A stretch of DNA of 64,000 nucleotides from Spiractinospora alimapuensis (GTDB taxonomy: Bacteria > Actinomycetota > Actinomycetes > Streptosporangiales > Streptosporangiaceae), in the NCBI RefSeq assembly GCF_018437505.1, contig NZ_CP072467.1:2232001-2296000 (forward strand), in the 5' to 3' direction. The notes beneath the pieces were generated by a model. The model had not been told where the DNA came from. It saw only the letters and a list, made by a program, of their open reading frames with translations, and searched no databases. Positions 42,874-51,968 of the stretch are shown here, piece after piece (within the stretch, counting starts at the first letter, position 1; every line of letters starts with the position of its first letter). The translations under genes and the position numbers were made by a program.

Positions 42874-43400
42874 GCGTTCGGCGGTGTCGATGGTGGCTCC
42901 TCGGACTCGTCACTCGGCGACTCGGGGTCGAGCCGCTCCTCGTCCTCCGGCTCGGGCCGCGCCGCGCCCTCATCCGACGTCGGGGACCGCTCGGGTTCCG
43001 GGTTCTCATCCGGCCGAGTCACCGGCGGAGGTGGAGGAGGCATGGGGGCGACACCGGCTGGCCACGAAGGTGGCGGCGCGGCACCGAAGGGAACGGCCGC
43101 CCGCTGGCTCACGATCTGTTCCTCCAGCGCCGCGATGCGACGGTCACGCTCGCGCACGGCACCGGAGAGCCGGTCCAGGGTCTCGTCCACGGCACGCACG
43201 TGGTACCCCCACAGGGAGAGGGGAAGACGCAGCGCACCCAGGTCGCTGGCGGAGATGGGGCGGTCGGCGGGCAGGTCCAGTGGCGGATAGTCCGCCTCGA
43301 ACTGGCCCACGGCCCCACCGCGACCCATCACGACCAGCACGACCCCCGCGAGGACGGCGAGCGCCGCGACAGCACAACTGACCACAATGACGATCTGCAC
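42870..43400 (-). CDS. DivIVA-domain-like membrane protein
   Basis: 176 residues. One N-terminal membrane helix (about 2-25, IVIVVSCAVAALAVLAGVVLVV) is followed by a short DivIVA-like segment, LRLPLSLWGYHVRAVDETLD, then RLSGAVRERDRRIAALEEQI, predicted to coil. The last 80 residues are proline- and acid-rich. DivIVA-type proteins mark curved membrane or assist division; here the role is unknown. The start GTG at 43400 lacks a strong ribosome-binding site. It is translationally coupled to tag. Confidence 0.72.
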   Translation of the reverse strand: MQIVIVVSCAVAALAVLAGVVLVVMGRGGAVGQFEADYPPLDLPADRPISASDLGALRLPLSLWGYHVRAVDETLDRLSGAVRERDRRIAALEEQIVSQRAAVPFGAAPPPSWPAGVAPMPPPPPPVTRPDENPEPERSPTSDEGAARPEPEDEERLDPESPSDESEEPPSTPPNA

Positions 43401-43577
43401 GGCATCGATGCTGCCACATGCCTGAAGGGAACCCGTCCGGCCCCGGTCGCACGGCTCCCGTCCGGCCGCGCCGTGGTGGCGCCACCACGGCAGGCCCGCG
43501 AAGTAACCTGGAGCGACAACACAGCCGGACCGTCCGACCAGTCCGGCTCGCCACCGTTGGAAGGGGACAAGGCCCTG

Positions 43578-43907
43578 GTGGAACGCGACGACCCAGCCCC
43601 GCCCGACCTCACCGTGGTCGGTCCACGGGAGTCCGTCCCCGGCACTCTTGACCTCGGCCATGCGCCCTCCGAGGCCGAGGTTCGCGCGGCGGTGACGGCG
43701 GGGCACGACGTGCTGGTCCGCTGCGGGTCCGCGGAGGACGCGGAGGTCACCGTCGCCGAGTCCCTCGCCGACGTCGCGGTCTACGCGTAGCTGGGTGTGC
43801 GGTCCTTCGCCACACCACATCCGGCGCAGGCGCGCCAGGCCCTGGACATGGTGGCGTCAGTCCGAGGCGAGCGCCCCCCGGCCGTGGCCCGGCGCGGTCT
43901 CGCCTGA
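43578..43907 (+). pseudogene. Dihydropteroate-synthase-like fragment interrupted by an amber codon
   Basis: A GTG at 43578 (GGAAGGGGAC upstream) opens a frame that reads through GTLDLGHAPSEAEVRAAVTA and AESLADVAVYA to a TAG at 43788-43790. It continues in the same frame as LGVRSFATPHPAQARQALDM, then VASVRGERPPAV to a TGA at 43907. The second half resembles the last strand and helix of dihydropteroate-synthase-type barrels, and the site matches folP2 in the M. tuberculosis order. TAG could be a one-base change from TGG (Trp). The 70-residue N-terminal piece alone might still be translated. Confidence 0.5.
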
Positions 43908-43957
43908 ACGAGACCCGCCCACCCGGTCACCGGCGGGCGCGGCCCACCGCACGGTCG

Positions 43958-44728
43958 TCACACAGCGCCGTTGCCGTTGCCATTGCCGTAGATGTTGTTG
44001 TGTGCCGCCTGGATGACCTGGACCGCCTCGTCCGGGTCGTCGGTCAGGTGCACCAGGTCCGGGTCGTCCGGGGAGATCATGCCCTCGGTCAACAGCGACT
44101 GCCGGATCCAGTCCACGAGCCCGCCCCAGAACGAGGTGCCGAGCAGGACCACCGGAAAGCGGGTGACCTTACCTGTCTGCACCAACGTGAGCGCTTCGAA
44201 CAGCTCGTCCAGGGTCCCGAACCCGCCGGGCAGGACGACGAACGCCTGGGAGTACTTCACGAACATCGTCTTGCGGACGAAGAAATAACGGAACGTGACA
44301 CTGATGTCCAGGTACTCGTTGAGGGTCTGCTCGAAGGGCAGCTCGATGCCGAGGCCGATCGATCCGCCACCGGCCTTCCGCGCGCCGGCGTTGGCGGCCT
44401 CCATCGCGCCGGGGCCACCGCCGGTGATCACCGAGTACCCGGCCTTCGCCAGCCGCTCCCCCGTCGACTCGGCCAGCTTGTAGGCGTCGGTCCCGGGGGC
44501 GGTCCGCGCCGACCCGAACACACTCACGGCCTGACCGAGCTCCGAAAGCATCCCGAAGCCCTCGACGAACTCGGCCTGGATCCGCATGACGCGCCACGGA
44601 TCGGTGTGCACCCAGTCAGTGGGGCCCCGTCGGTCGAGGAGTCGCTGGTCGGTCGTGGTTTCGGGGATGGCGCGCCCGTGGAACGTCAACGGTCCAGCGT
44701 GACGGACATCCGAACTGTCGTGTGTCAT
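43958..44728 (-). CDS. LOG-family protein (cytokinin riboside 5'-monophosphate phosphoribohydrolase-like)
   Basis: 256 residues. The Rossmann core has SVFGSARTAPG, GGGPGAMEAANAGA and the LOG signature PGGFGTLDELFEALTLVQTG. Members hydrolyse nucleoside monophosphates to a base and ribose 5-phosphate; earlier they were mislabelled lysine decarboxylases. The N-terminal extension (DWVHTDPWRVMRIQAEFVEGFGML) fits the larger Rv1205-like subgroup. The ATG at 44728 is chosen from alignment with that subgroup. The C-terminus ends in a short NGNGNGAV run. Confidence 0.88.
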   Translation of the reverse strand: MTHDSSDVRHAGPLTFHGRAIPETTTDQRLLDRRGPTDWVHTDPWRVMRIQAEFVEGFGMLSELGQAVSVFGSARTAPGTDAYKLAESTGERLAKAGYSVITGGGPGAMEAANAGARKAGGGSIGLGIELPFEQTLNEYLDISVTFRYFFVRKTMFVKYSQAFVVLPGGFGTLDELFEALTLVQTGKVTRFPVVLLGTSFWGGLVDWIRQSLLTEGMISPDDPDLVHLTDDPDEAVQVIQAAHNNIYGNGNGNGAV

Positions 44729-44968
44729 GGGCCAAACGTTATCCGCCCAGACCACGGACCGTGACGCGCTCCGCCGACTCTCCTCGGCGAGTTCAGCCAC
44801 ATGATCTTCCCTCGTCACCCGCCAGACGCCGTCGAGCCGGACGCGTCTCCATCCCGCTACCAACGACTGGAGAACGTCGGGAACCGCCAGATCAGGGTAC
44901 GCACGCTTCCTGTGTGGCCCATCAGACGGCTCCCCCGGGCCCCGGAGAGGACTCCGGCCGTCCATACG

Positions 44969-45008
44969 GTTTCTGCGTCCTCGCCCTCGCTGGGGAGGAC
45001 GCAGAAAC
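44969..45008. terminator. 14-bp perfect hairpin downstream of dapE
   Basis: GTTTCTGCGTCCTC (44969-44982) pairs exactly with GAGGACGCAGAAAC (44995-45008), with a 12-base loop. It lies six bases beyond the dapE stop codon. Confidence 0.75.
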
Positions 45009-45014
45009 ACCGTC

Positions 45015-46073
45015 CTACGCTCCGCTCAGCCAGGCGATCATGCGGCGTTCCGCGGCGCGGATCTCCTCGAGGTCGACGTACTCGTCCTTGGTGTGGGCGA
45101 GGGTCGGGTCGCCGGGGCCGTAGTTGACGGCGGGGACTCCGAGCTCGGACATGCGGGCCACGTCGGTCCAGCCGAGCTTGGCGCGGGGTTCCCCGCCGAT
45201 CGCCTGGGCGAACTCGGCCGCGGCGGGGTCGTCCAGTCCGGGGCGGGCCGCGGGGGCGGAGTCGACCATCCGGACCTCGAAACCGTCGAACCACTCTCGC
45301 AGCCAGACCTCGGCCTCGGCGACGGAGCGGTCGGGAGCGAAACGGAAGTTGACGGTCACGGTGCACTCGTCGGGGATGACGTTGCCGGCGACGCCTCCGC
45401 TGACCCCCACCGCGTTGAGACCCTCGTGGTAGCGAAGACCATCGACCACGGGCTGCCGCGGCTCGTAGGCGCGCAGCAGCTCCAGGACCCCGACCGCGTC
45501 GTGGATGGCGTTGTGCCCCATCCACGCGCGGGCGCTGTGGGCCCGGGTGCCGTGGGTCACGATCTCCGCCCGCAGCGTGCCCTGGCAGCCGCCCTCGATC
45601 ACGCCGCCGGTGGGCTCCATCAGGATCGCGAAGTCACCCGCGAGCCAGTCCCCGTGGTCCCGCGCCATCCGGCGGAGGCCGTTGCGTTCGGCGTCGACCT
45701 CCTCGCAGTCGTAGAAGACGTAGGTGACGTCGTGGATCGGTTCGGTCACCCGGGCGGCCAGCGCGAGCTGGACCGCCACGCCGCTCTTCATGTCGCTCGT
45801 GCCGCATCCGTAGAGCCGGCCGTCGCGCACGGAGGACGGAAGGTTGCCGGCGAGGGGAACGGTGTCGATGTGCCCGGCCAGGACGACGCGCCGCGCCCGA
45901 CCGAGGTCAGTCCGGGCCAGCACGCTGTTGCCACTACGCCAGACCCGCAGGTGCGGTAGCGACTCCAGGGCGTCCTGGATCCCGGACGCGAGCGCGTCCT
46001 CGTTCCCACTGACGGACTCGATGTCGACGATGTCGGCGGTGAGGTCCACCGCGTCCTTCGACAGGTCAACCAC
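45015..46073 (-). CDS. dapE: Succinyl-diaminopimelate desuccinylase
   Basis: 352 residues, M20 di-zinc family. It has AGHIDTVPLAGN (His and Asp ligands), GCGTSDMKSGVA, FYDCEEVDAERNGL (catalytic EE) and a distal AHTKDEYVDLEEI with the last His ligand. It releases succinate from N-succinyl-LL-diaminopimelate in lysine and cell-wall synthesis. The GTG at 46073 is preceded by GAGGAG. It is followed by a strong hairpin and preceded by dapD on the same strand 23 bases upstream, so dapD-dapE form an operon. Confidence 0.93.
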   Translation of the reverse strand: MVDLSKDAVDLTADIVDIESVSGNEDALASGIQDALESLPHLRVWRSGNSVLARTDLGRARRVVLAGHIDTVPLAGNLPSSVRDGRLYGCGTSDMKSGVAVQLALAARVTEPIHDVTYVFYDCEEVDAERNGLRRMARDHGDWLAGDFAILMEPTGGVIEGGCQGTLRAEIVTHGTRAHSARAWMGHNAIHDAVGVLELLRAYEPRQPVVDGLRYHEGLNAVGVSGGVAGNVIPDECTVTVNFRFAPDRSVAEAEVWLREWFDGFEVRMVDSAPAARPGLDDPAAAEFAQAIGGEPRAKLGWTDVARMSELGVPAVNYGPGDPTLAHTKDEYVDLEEIRAAERRMIAWLSGA

Positions 46074-46096
46074 GGGGCGCTCCTCGCGTCGCAGGA

Positions 46097-46931
46097 TCAG
46101 GCGTTCACGCCGTGCTCACGCAGCATCTCGTTGAGGGCGAGCTTGTCGTGCTCGGCCCCCTCGGGCAGCCGCTTGAGCACCAGCAGGCACGGCATCCCGA
46201 AGTCCCCGCCGGGGAAGCTCTTCACGCGGTTCGCGGTCACGCAGACCGACCAGGCCGGCGCCTCGCCTCGGGGGAGCTCCTCGCCGGTCTCCGCGTCGTA
46301 GACGAGTGGAGGCGGTCAGGATCGTGCCGGCGCCGAGCTTCGCGCCACGGCGGACCCGCGCGCCCTCGACGACCATGCTGCGAGACCCGAGGAACGCGTC
46401 GTCCTCGATGACCACTGGGGACGCCTGCGGCGGCTCGAGGACGCCGCCGACGCCCACGCCACCGGAGAGGTGCACGTTGGCCCCCACCTGCGCGCAGCTA
46501 CCCACGGTGGCCCACGTGTCGACCATGGTTCCCGATGCCACGTACGCGCCGAAGTTCGTGAAGGACGGCATCAGCACCACGCCGGGGGCGAGGTAGGCGC
46601 CCCACCGGGCGATCGCGCCGGGGACCACGCGCACACCGTCGAACCGCGTCTTCAGCGGGATCCGGTCGTTGTGGACGAAGCTTCCTACCTCGGAGCGCTC
46701 CATCTCCAGCACGCGGAAGCTGAGCAGGATCGAGCGCTTGGCACGTTCGTCGACGACGACCTCGTCGGTGTCTGTGTCGACGAACGCGACCCGGGCCTTC
46801 CCAGCGTCGAGATCGTCCACCGCGGCGATGATGGTGTCGCGGGCGTCGCTGTCGTTCGGGGTCAGGTCGGCGCGCCGCTCCCAGAGGTTGTCGATCTCCT
46901 CGGGAAGTGGGCTCACAAACGGGGTGCTCAT
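46097..46931 (-). pseudogene. dapD: 2,3,4,5-tetrahydropyridine-2,6-dicarboxylate N-succinyltransferase, frameshifted
   Basis: From the ATG at 46931 the frame encodes a normal DapD N-terminus and left-handed beta-helix (VVPGAIARWGAYLAPGVVLM, GTMVDTWATVGSCAQVGANV, HLSGGVGVGGVLEP) up to GAGTILTAST. The continuation VYDAETGEELPRGEAPAWSV...GMPCLLVLKRL...NEMLREHGVNA lies in another frame. The junction is at about 46304, where ACTCGTCTAC looks like ACTCCGGTCTAC with two bases lost. The restored protein would be 278 residues and of the E. coli-like DapD type. The enzyme is needed for lysine/DAP, so a sequencing error or a very recent mutation is likely. Confidence 0.85.
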
Positions 46932-47024
46932 GGCCTTGAGACTACTGGTTGAACGAAGCACGACGGCCACGCCCTATGATCGACCGCGTAGGATCTCCCC
47001 CGATTTCGCACCCCGGGGTCACAC

Positions 47025-47876
47025 GTGTCCACTCGGCGACGGCCATTCGGATTCTTCCGAATTCTGCTAGTCCTCACCCTCGTCTGCGGCGGTCTGATCG
47101 CCGGCGGTCTCTACGTGCTGCGGTCCATCGACGAGATCCAGCCCGCTCCGCCGCGCGCCGCCTGCGTCGCGGAGCTCGACGACGTACGTGACCGGTTAGA
47201 CGTCGAGCAGGCCGCGAACGCCGCAACCGTCAGCGGTGTGGCGTTCAACCGGAACCTGCCCGACGACGCCGTCGTCGTGGCCTACGCCACGGTGTGGCAG
47301 GAGTCGCAGTTCTACAACCTGCCGTTCGGGGACCGCGACTCCCTCGGCCTGTTCCAGCAGCGCCCGTCGATGGACTGGGGCGACGAGGAACAGCTCATGG
47401 ACCCGGTCTTCGCCAGCGAGGCCTTCTACGACGCCCTGGTGACGATCCCCGACTACGGTGACCTCCCGGTGTTCGAGGCCGCGCAGGAGGTGCAGCGCAG
47501 CGCGGACGGCGAGTACTACGACCGCCACGAGGACCGCTCACGGGTGATGGCCGAGGTCTTCACCGGCCGTGCCGGGCCCGCGATGGACTGTTGGTTCCCG
47601 GACGACGAGCGGGAGGCCACCGACGTGACCGCGGCCGAGGCCGAGTTGCTGCGCGTCTTCGGCGTCGGCCCCGACGAGCTGGCCCACGCGGAGGCCGCAC
47701 CCACCGGCGAACTCGGGTGGGCGATGGCGTTGTGGGCGGTCAGCAACGCCCAGGAGTACGGCCTGAACTCCGTCACCCTGGGCGAGCACCAGTGGATCGC
47801 CAACTCCGAGGAGGGGAACTGGAACGTCCTCACCGAGGGTGAGGCCTCGGCGGCGGACCAGTTGCTCCTGGAGTGA
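47025..47876 (+). CDS. Membrane-anchored lysozyme-like hypothetical protein
   Basis: 283 residues from a GTG. An N-terminal membrane anchor (about 11-32, RILLVLTLVCGGLIAGGLYVL) is followed by an extracytoplasmic domain with ATVWQESQFYNLPFGDRDSL, then GLFQQRPSMDWG. The glutamate followed by SLGLFQQRPS is reminiscent of transglycosylase/lysozyme-like folds seen in a conserved actinobacterial family of unknown role. It also contains two cysteines (residues 47 and 188 or so) that may pair outside the cell. It is divergent from dapD. Confidence 0.65.
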   Translation: MSTRRRPFGFFRILLVLTLVCGGLIAGGLYVLRSIDEIQPAPPRAACVAELDDVRDRLDVEQAANAATVSGVAFNRNLPDDAVVVAYATVWQESQFYNLPFGDRDSLGLFQQRPSMDWGDEEQLMDPVFASEAFYDALVTIPDYGDLPVFEAAQEVQRSADGEYYDRHEDRSRVMAEVFTGRAGPAMDCWFPDDEREATDVTAAEAELLRVFGVGPDELAHAEAAPTGELGWAMALWAVSNAQEYGLNSVTLGEHQWIANSEEGNWNVLTEGEASAADQLLLE

Positions 47877-47925
47877 CCGGCGCGCTCGGGGCGGCTCCCA
47901 CGCCCCAGACGGGACGTGGGCGGTG

Positions 47926-49035
47926 TCACCCCCGCAGGCGCTGGACCGCCGCGCCGATCCGCTCGTCGCTCGCCGTCAGCGCGACCCGCACGTGGTTCTT
48001 GCCGCTCGGCCCGTAGAACTCACCGGGGGCCACGATTATCCCCTGGTCGGCGAGCTCCCCACAGGCCTCCCAGGCGCCGAGGCCCGGCTTGTGGGCCCAG
48101 AGGTAGAGGCCGGCCTCGGAGTGGTCGATCTGCCAGCCGGCGTTCTCCATGGCCGCGCGCAGGCGGGTGCGGCGCTCCCGGTACCGCTCCTTCTGCTCCT
48201 CGGCGTGGGCGTCGTCGGCGAGGGCCGCGCCCATCGCCACCTGCACCGGGTCCGGCATGATCATGCCGGCGTGCTTGCGCACGGCGAGGAGTTCCCCCAC
48301 CAGCTCCGGGTCTCCGGTCACGAAGCCGGCGCGGTACCCGGCGAGGTTGGACCGCTTCGACAGTGAGTGCACCGCGAGCAGTCCCTCGGTGGACCCTCCG
48401 GTCACGCTGGGGTGCAGGATGGAGCGCGGATCCGGGCCCTCCCACCCCAGCTCGAGGTAGCACTCGTCAGAGGCCACGACGGCGCCGCGTTCCCGCGCCC
48501 AGGCCACGACCTTCGCGAGGTGTTCCGGCGGGAGGACCCGACCGCTGGGGTTCGCGGGCGAGTTGACCCAGACCAGGGGAACGCGGGCCGGGCCCGAGCT
48601 GAGCAGGCTGTCGGCGCGCAGCGGCTCGGCGCCGGCGAACCTGATCCCGACGTCGTAGGTCGGGTAGCTCAGTTCGGGGTGGATCACGGTGTCGCCCGGA
48701 CCGATGCCGAGCAGTGTCGGCAGCCACGCGACCAGTTCCTTGGAACCGATCGTGGGCAGCACCGACCCCGGGTCGACGTCGACCCCGTGCCGGCGGGACA
48801 GCCAGTCGGCGGCGGCGGCGCGGGTCCGCTCCCGTCCCAGCGTGGTGGGGTATCCGGGTGCGTCAGCGGCGTCGGCGAGCGCCGCGCGAATCGAGGGCGC
48901 GACCGGGTCGACCGGGGTACCGACGGAGAGGTCGACGACGCCGTCGGGATGACGCTCGGCCCGTTGCCGATAGGGCACGAGCTGGTCCCACGGAAAGACG
49001 GGCAACCGCGCGCTCACCGGTGTCCGTTCCACCAC
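47926..49035 (-). CDS. dapC: Succinyldiaminopimelate transaminase
   Basis: 369 residues, class I/II PLP aminotransferase. It shows ELSYPTYDVGIRFAGAEPLR, WVNSPANPSGRVL (substrate Asn), SDECYLELGW and the PLP lysine in VHSLSKRSNLAGYRAGFV, then VRVALTASDERI near the end. It makes N-succinyl-LL-diaminopimelate from the keto form, the step between DapD and DapE. I start at the first of two GTG codons (49035), eight bases after GAAGGGG. It lies downstream of ferredoxin fdxA, the usual actinobacterial pair (Rv1177-1178). Confidence 0.9.
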   Translation of the reverse strand: MVERTPVSARLPVFPWDQLVPYRQRAERHPDGVVDLSVGTPVDPVAPSIRAALADAADAPGYPTTLGRERTRAAAADWLSRRHGVDVDPGSVLPTIGSKELVAWLPTLLGIGPGDTVIHPELSYPTYDVGIRFAGAEPLRADSLLSSGPARVPLVWVNSPANPSGRVLPPEHLAKVVAWARERGAVVASDECYLELGWEGPDPRSILHPSVTGGSTEGLLAVHSLSKRSNLAGYRAGFVTGDPELVGELLAVRKHAGMIMPDPVQVAMGAALADDAHAEEQKERYRERRTRLRAAMENAGWQIDHSEAGLYLWAHKPGLGAWEACGELADQGIIVAPGEFYGPSGKNHVRVALTASDERIGAAVQRLRG

Positions 49036-49238
49036 TGGGCTTTCCCCTTCCTCGACGACTCCGCTCACCACCGACACGGGGGTTCGGTGGCGCACCGTCA
49101 CCCTATGCCCCGCTCCGCGAGGAACACGGGCGTACGCAGGGGGACGGTCCGACCGGAAGCACGAAGGTGCCGGCCCGGAACCCTGGTCCCGACCGACACC
49201 AACGAACGTTTGTCACGCGCGAGCGTGGCTGGGCGCCG

Positions 49239-49562
49239 TCACTCGTGAGCCTGTGGCGGCAGCGCCGCCACGACCGGGTGGTCGGCGTCGATCTTGCCGA
49301 CCTTCGACGCGCCGCCCGGGGAGCCGACCTCGTCGAAGAACTCGACGTTGGCCTTGTAGTAGTCGGACCACTGCTCGGGCAGGTCATCCTCGTAGTAGAT
49401 GGCCTCCACCGGGCACACGGGTTCACAGGCACCGCAGTCGACGCACTCGTCAGGGTGGATGTAGAGCATCCGCTTGCCCTCGTAGATGCAGTCGACGGGG
49501 CACTCTTCGATGCACGCCTTGTCGAGAAGGTCCACGCAAGGCTCTGCGATGACGTAGGTCAC
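49239..49562 (-). CDS. fdxA: Seven-iron ferredoxin (3Fe-4S/4Fe-4S)
   Basis: 107 residues. Cluster ligands are seen in EPCVDLLDKACIEECPVDCI and in DECVDCGACEPVCPVEAIYY. The first set has the spacing that holds a 3Fe-4S cluster; the second is a CxxCxxCxxxCP type. It is a soluble electron carrier. The GTG at 49562 follows GAGGAG at six bases. It is upstream of dapC on the same strand, though the reason for this conserved pairing is not known. Confidence 0.93.
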   Translation of the reverse strand: MTYVIAEPCVDLLDKACIEECPVDCIYEGKRMLYIHPDECVDCGACEPVCPVEAIYYEDDLPEQWSDYYKANVEFFDEVGSPGGASKVGKIDADHPVVAALPPQAHE

Positions 49563-49787
49563 GCCGTACTCCTCTTTCGGTATCTCACCGCGTTGACCGC
49601 ATAGGCTGCGATTGCGTTCAGCGGACAGTGCTGTCCCGGCAGCGCCGGACTATGTTGCGCCCGGCCCTACACCGGAGCGTGGCCCGCACGCTGTGCGCTA
49701 CCGGACCGCGATTCTCCGACCTGCGTGGCGGGTCACCCTCTCTCTAGTATGGCCTTTCGGAGGCAGCACAACGCAATTGGGGGCCTT

Positions 49788-50027
49788 GTGGCTGGTTATC
49801 GGTTGGTCCACGAGGTGACTCCACGTGATGTCGGGCGACGTGTCATGGTGCGGTATCGCCTGGTCTCCGGCCAGATGACCGATGTGGTCGGCGTCCTGAT
49901 CGCGTGGGAGGGAGAGGAGATCAGCGTCCAACGTCGAGACGGACAAGTGACACAGGTCATAGCCTCTACTGTGATAGCGAGTAAAGTCATTCCCCCAGCT
50001 CCTTCACGGAGCAGTAACCGCAGGTGA
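49788..50027 (+). CDS. Small SH3-like protein (stand-alone GNAT N-terminal-type domain)
   Basis: 79 residues from a GTG at 49788 (TTGGGGGCC upstream). The sequence TPRDVGRRVMVRYRLVSGQM, TDVVGVLIAW, ISVQRRDGQVTQV and IASKVIPP follows the small beta-barrel found at the N-terminus of certain actinobacterial GNAT proteins. No acetyltransferase domain follows: the stop is genuine and the next gene is unrelated. A TAGTAT hexamer at 49745-49750 may be its minus-10 element. Function unknown. Confidence 0.6.
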   Translation: MAGYRLVHEVTPRDVGRRVMVRYRLVSGQMTDVVGVLIAWEGEEISVQRRDGQVTQVIASTVIASKVIPPAPSRSSNRR

Positions 50028-50097
50028 TGATGCGACTACCACCCCCGTCGCGGGGTCACCTGCCTCACGGACGCCTGGGAGGTGAATCACTCCCGCC

Positions 50098-51444
50098 ATG
50101 CAGGAAACCGTTGCGTCGGCTCTCGCCGAGCTGGCCCGACTCGACCCCAAGGCTGCCCGCGTCGCGGAGAACGCGCTGACGACGCTCACATCGGGGCGAG
50201 GACTCGAGCCCCTGAGCAAGCTGGCGGTGCAGGAGTTCTGTTGGTACGTGCTCCCGGTGCGGTTCGCCGCGACCCGATCGGAGTGCGAGTCCGTCGCCCA
50301 CGCGCTGGGGCGGCTCTTCACTCTGCTCGACCTCGATCGCTACGCCGACGTGTGCACGTCCGCGACCACGCGTGAGGTCCTGTCCGCCTACGCCACCAGC
50401 CACGAGAACGGAGTCGCCTGCTACGAGAAGCGGATGCGGGCCTCCGGAGTCCAGCCCCCCGACCTTCCGGAACTGACCTGGGGAACCGCTCTGGGCACGG
50501 CCGAGATCGAGGCCTACAACGCGACCTCGGCCGCTCTGGAGATCGCCATCGCCGTGGGCGAGATCCGCCCGGGGACCCGAGGCTGGCGAGCCGCCCAAGA
50601 GCAGCACACCCGAGGGTTCCTCACCCAGCCCGACATGCAGGGCCGCAGCCGGCTGGAGAAGATCCGCGACGAACGGGTCAAGGGCTGGCTGAGCGCCCCC
50701 TCCCACCCCCACCGCCAGGAGCTGTGGCCGCTGCGGGGGCAGATCATCGCCGGCGCCGGGACGCCTCGCGACGCGGACGCGGCACTGGCCCCGATCCGTC
50801 GTCTGCTCGACTACGCCAACGACGGCATCGGTCTCACCCAGATCGGCTACATCTCCCCCACCATCGTGCGCGAGTTGTGCGCGGAGTTCGGCTGGACCGA
50901 GGCGCCGCCCCGCAGTGAGACCGACGTCCTGCAGCTCATCGCGCTGCACAAACTGCTGCGTGGTATGCGTGCGGTGCGCCGGGTGGGGCGCCGCATGATC
51001 CTCACTCGTCGGGGCCGACAGTTGCGGGAGAACACCGACGACCTGTGGCGGGCCGTGGCCGAGGGCGTGCTCAGCACGGACGGGTTCGAGCAGGCCGCCA
51101 TCGAGACGCTGCTGGGGTTGCTGCTGTCGCGTTCCTCGTCGGGAGCCGTGGAGTCGCGGCGCGGCCGATCGGCGATCGCGGAGGAGGCGAGCGGGATCCT
51201 CCTCAACTGTGGCTGGCGTCGCGTGTCGTCGGAGAAGTCGAACGCGAAGGACGACGGCGACGAGGAGTCCGACGACGCGACCGCCCGCTCCGTCCTACTG
51301 AACGCGACGTGGTTGTTGGAGACGCTGCGTTTCGTGACCAGCGGGGAGGAGTCCGCCGACCACTGTCAGCTCACGACCGCCGGCCGGGCGTTCGCCCTGA
51401 CCGCCATCCACCTGTCCGCGACCTCTCCCGGCGCCTCCATCTGA
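50098..51444 (+). CDS. Conserved actinobacterial protein, winged-helix-like segment, function unknown
   Basis: 448 residues, soluble and mostly helical. The central part LLDYANDGIGLTQIGYISPT followed by LIALHKLLRGMRAVRRVGRR and MILTRRGRQL resembles a domain found in pRiA4b ORF-3/plasmid-type proteins (LT-x-x-G-x-L...R-G), which I read as winged-helix-like. The C-terminal half has GLLLSRSSSGAV and an acidic insert (DDGDEESDDAT). No catalytic motif is recognised. The ATG at 50098 follows GGGAGGTGA by about 13 bases. Confidence 0.6.
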   Translation: MQETVASALAELARLDPKAARVAENALTTLTSGRGLEPLSKLAVQEFCWYVLPVRFAATRSECESVAHALGRLFTLLDLDRYADVCTSATTREVLSAYATSHENGVACYEKRMRASGVQPPDLPELTWGTALGTAEIEAYNATSAALEIAIAVGEIRPGTRGWRAAQEQHTRGFLTQPDMQGRSRLEKIRDERVKGWLSAPSHPHRQELWPLRGQIIAGAGTPRDADAALAPIRRLLDYANDGIGLTQIGYISPTIVRELCAEFGWTEAPPRSETDVLQLIALHKLLRGMRAVRRVGRRMILTRRGRQLRENTDDLWRAVAEGVLSTDGFEQAAIETLLGLLLSRSSSGAVESRRGRSAIAEEASGILLNCGWRRVSSEKSNAKDDGDEESDDATARSVLLNATWLLETLRFVTSGEESADHCQLTTAGRAFALTAIHLSATSPGASI

Positions 51445-51968
51445 GGCGCCGGGCGCTTCGTCGCCATTCGGTCGAGCGGCGGCCCTGTCCGCGCTGCCTC
51501 GCGCTGGAGCACCACGGAGTCGCTGATCTCGACGGACACCGTTGGCGGGGGTGCCACCGCCCGAACGGCGTTCCTGAGCCGCCCGCGGCGCCCAACACGC
51601 GACGTCGTTCACCGATCCATCTCGACCGGATGTGGTGAACTCGCCAGGTCGACGTATCCGGGCTGCTTCCGAGCGGCCTCCACGGCGGGCGACGCGCCTC
51701 GACGGAGCCGCCCCATCACGTTGTGCCACGCACGGCGTCCCGCCCCGATCACCGTGATGTCGCCGCCACTCGTCTCCCTGTCCCAGAGCCCTTTCCCGGA
51801 GAGCCCTGTGGCCACGGTTGTTGACTCCCGCGACGCGCGAGAGTCGCCGCGCGTCACGACGGGCGAGGGCCAGGATCGGCGGGTTCTGACCGTATGACCC
51901 GGTGACGCGGGGGCCGCTTTCCGTGACCCAGGTGCTCATGTTCTGGACACGCCCCTACCCTGGGGACC
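51445..51968. other. Intergenic, no supportable gene
   Basis: A minus-strand frame at 51609-51857 (82 codons, GTG start, ending SSPHPVEMDR) is the only protein-like stretch, but it has no ribosome-binding site or family and I do not call it. The remainder is shadow frames. The promoter of the 51969 gene must lie at the right end. Confidence 0.45.

Noticed and set aside
51609-51857. 82-codon minus-strand frame ending SSPHPVEMDR
   Set aside because: It has reasonably protein-like composition, but no ribosome-binding site, neighbour linkage or recognised family. It was left as a possible but unsupported gene.
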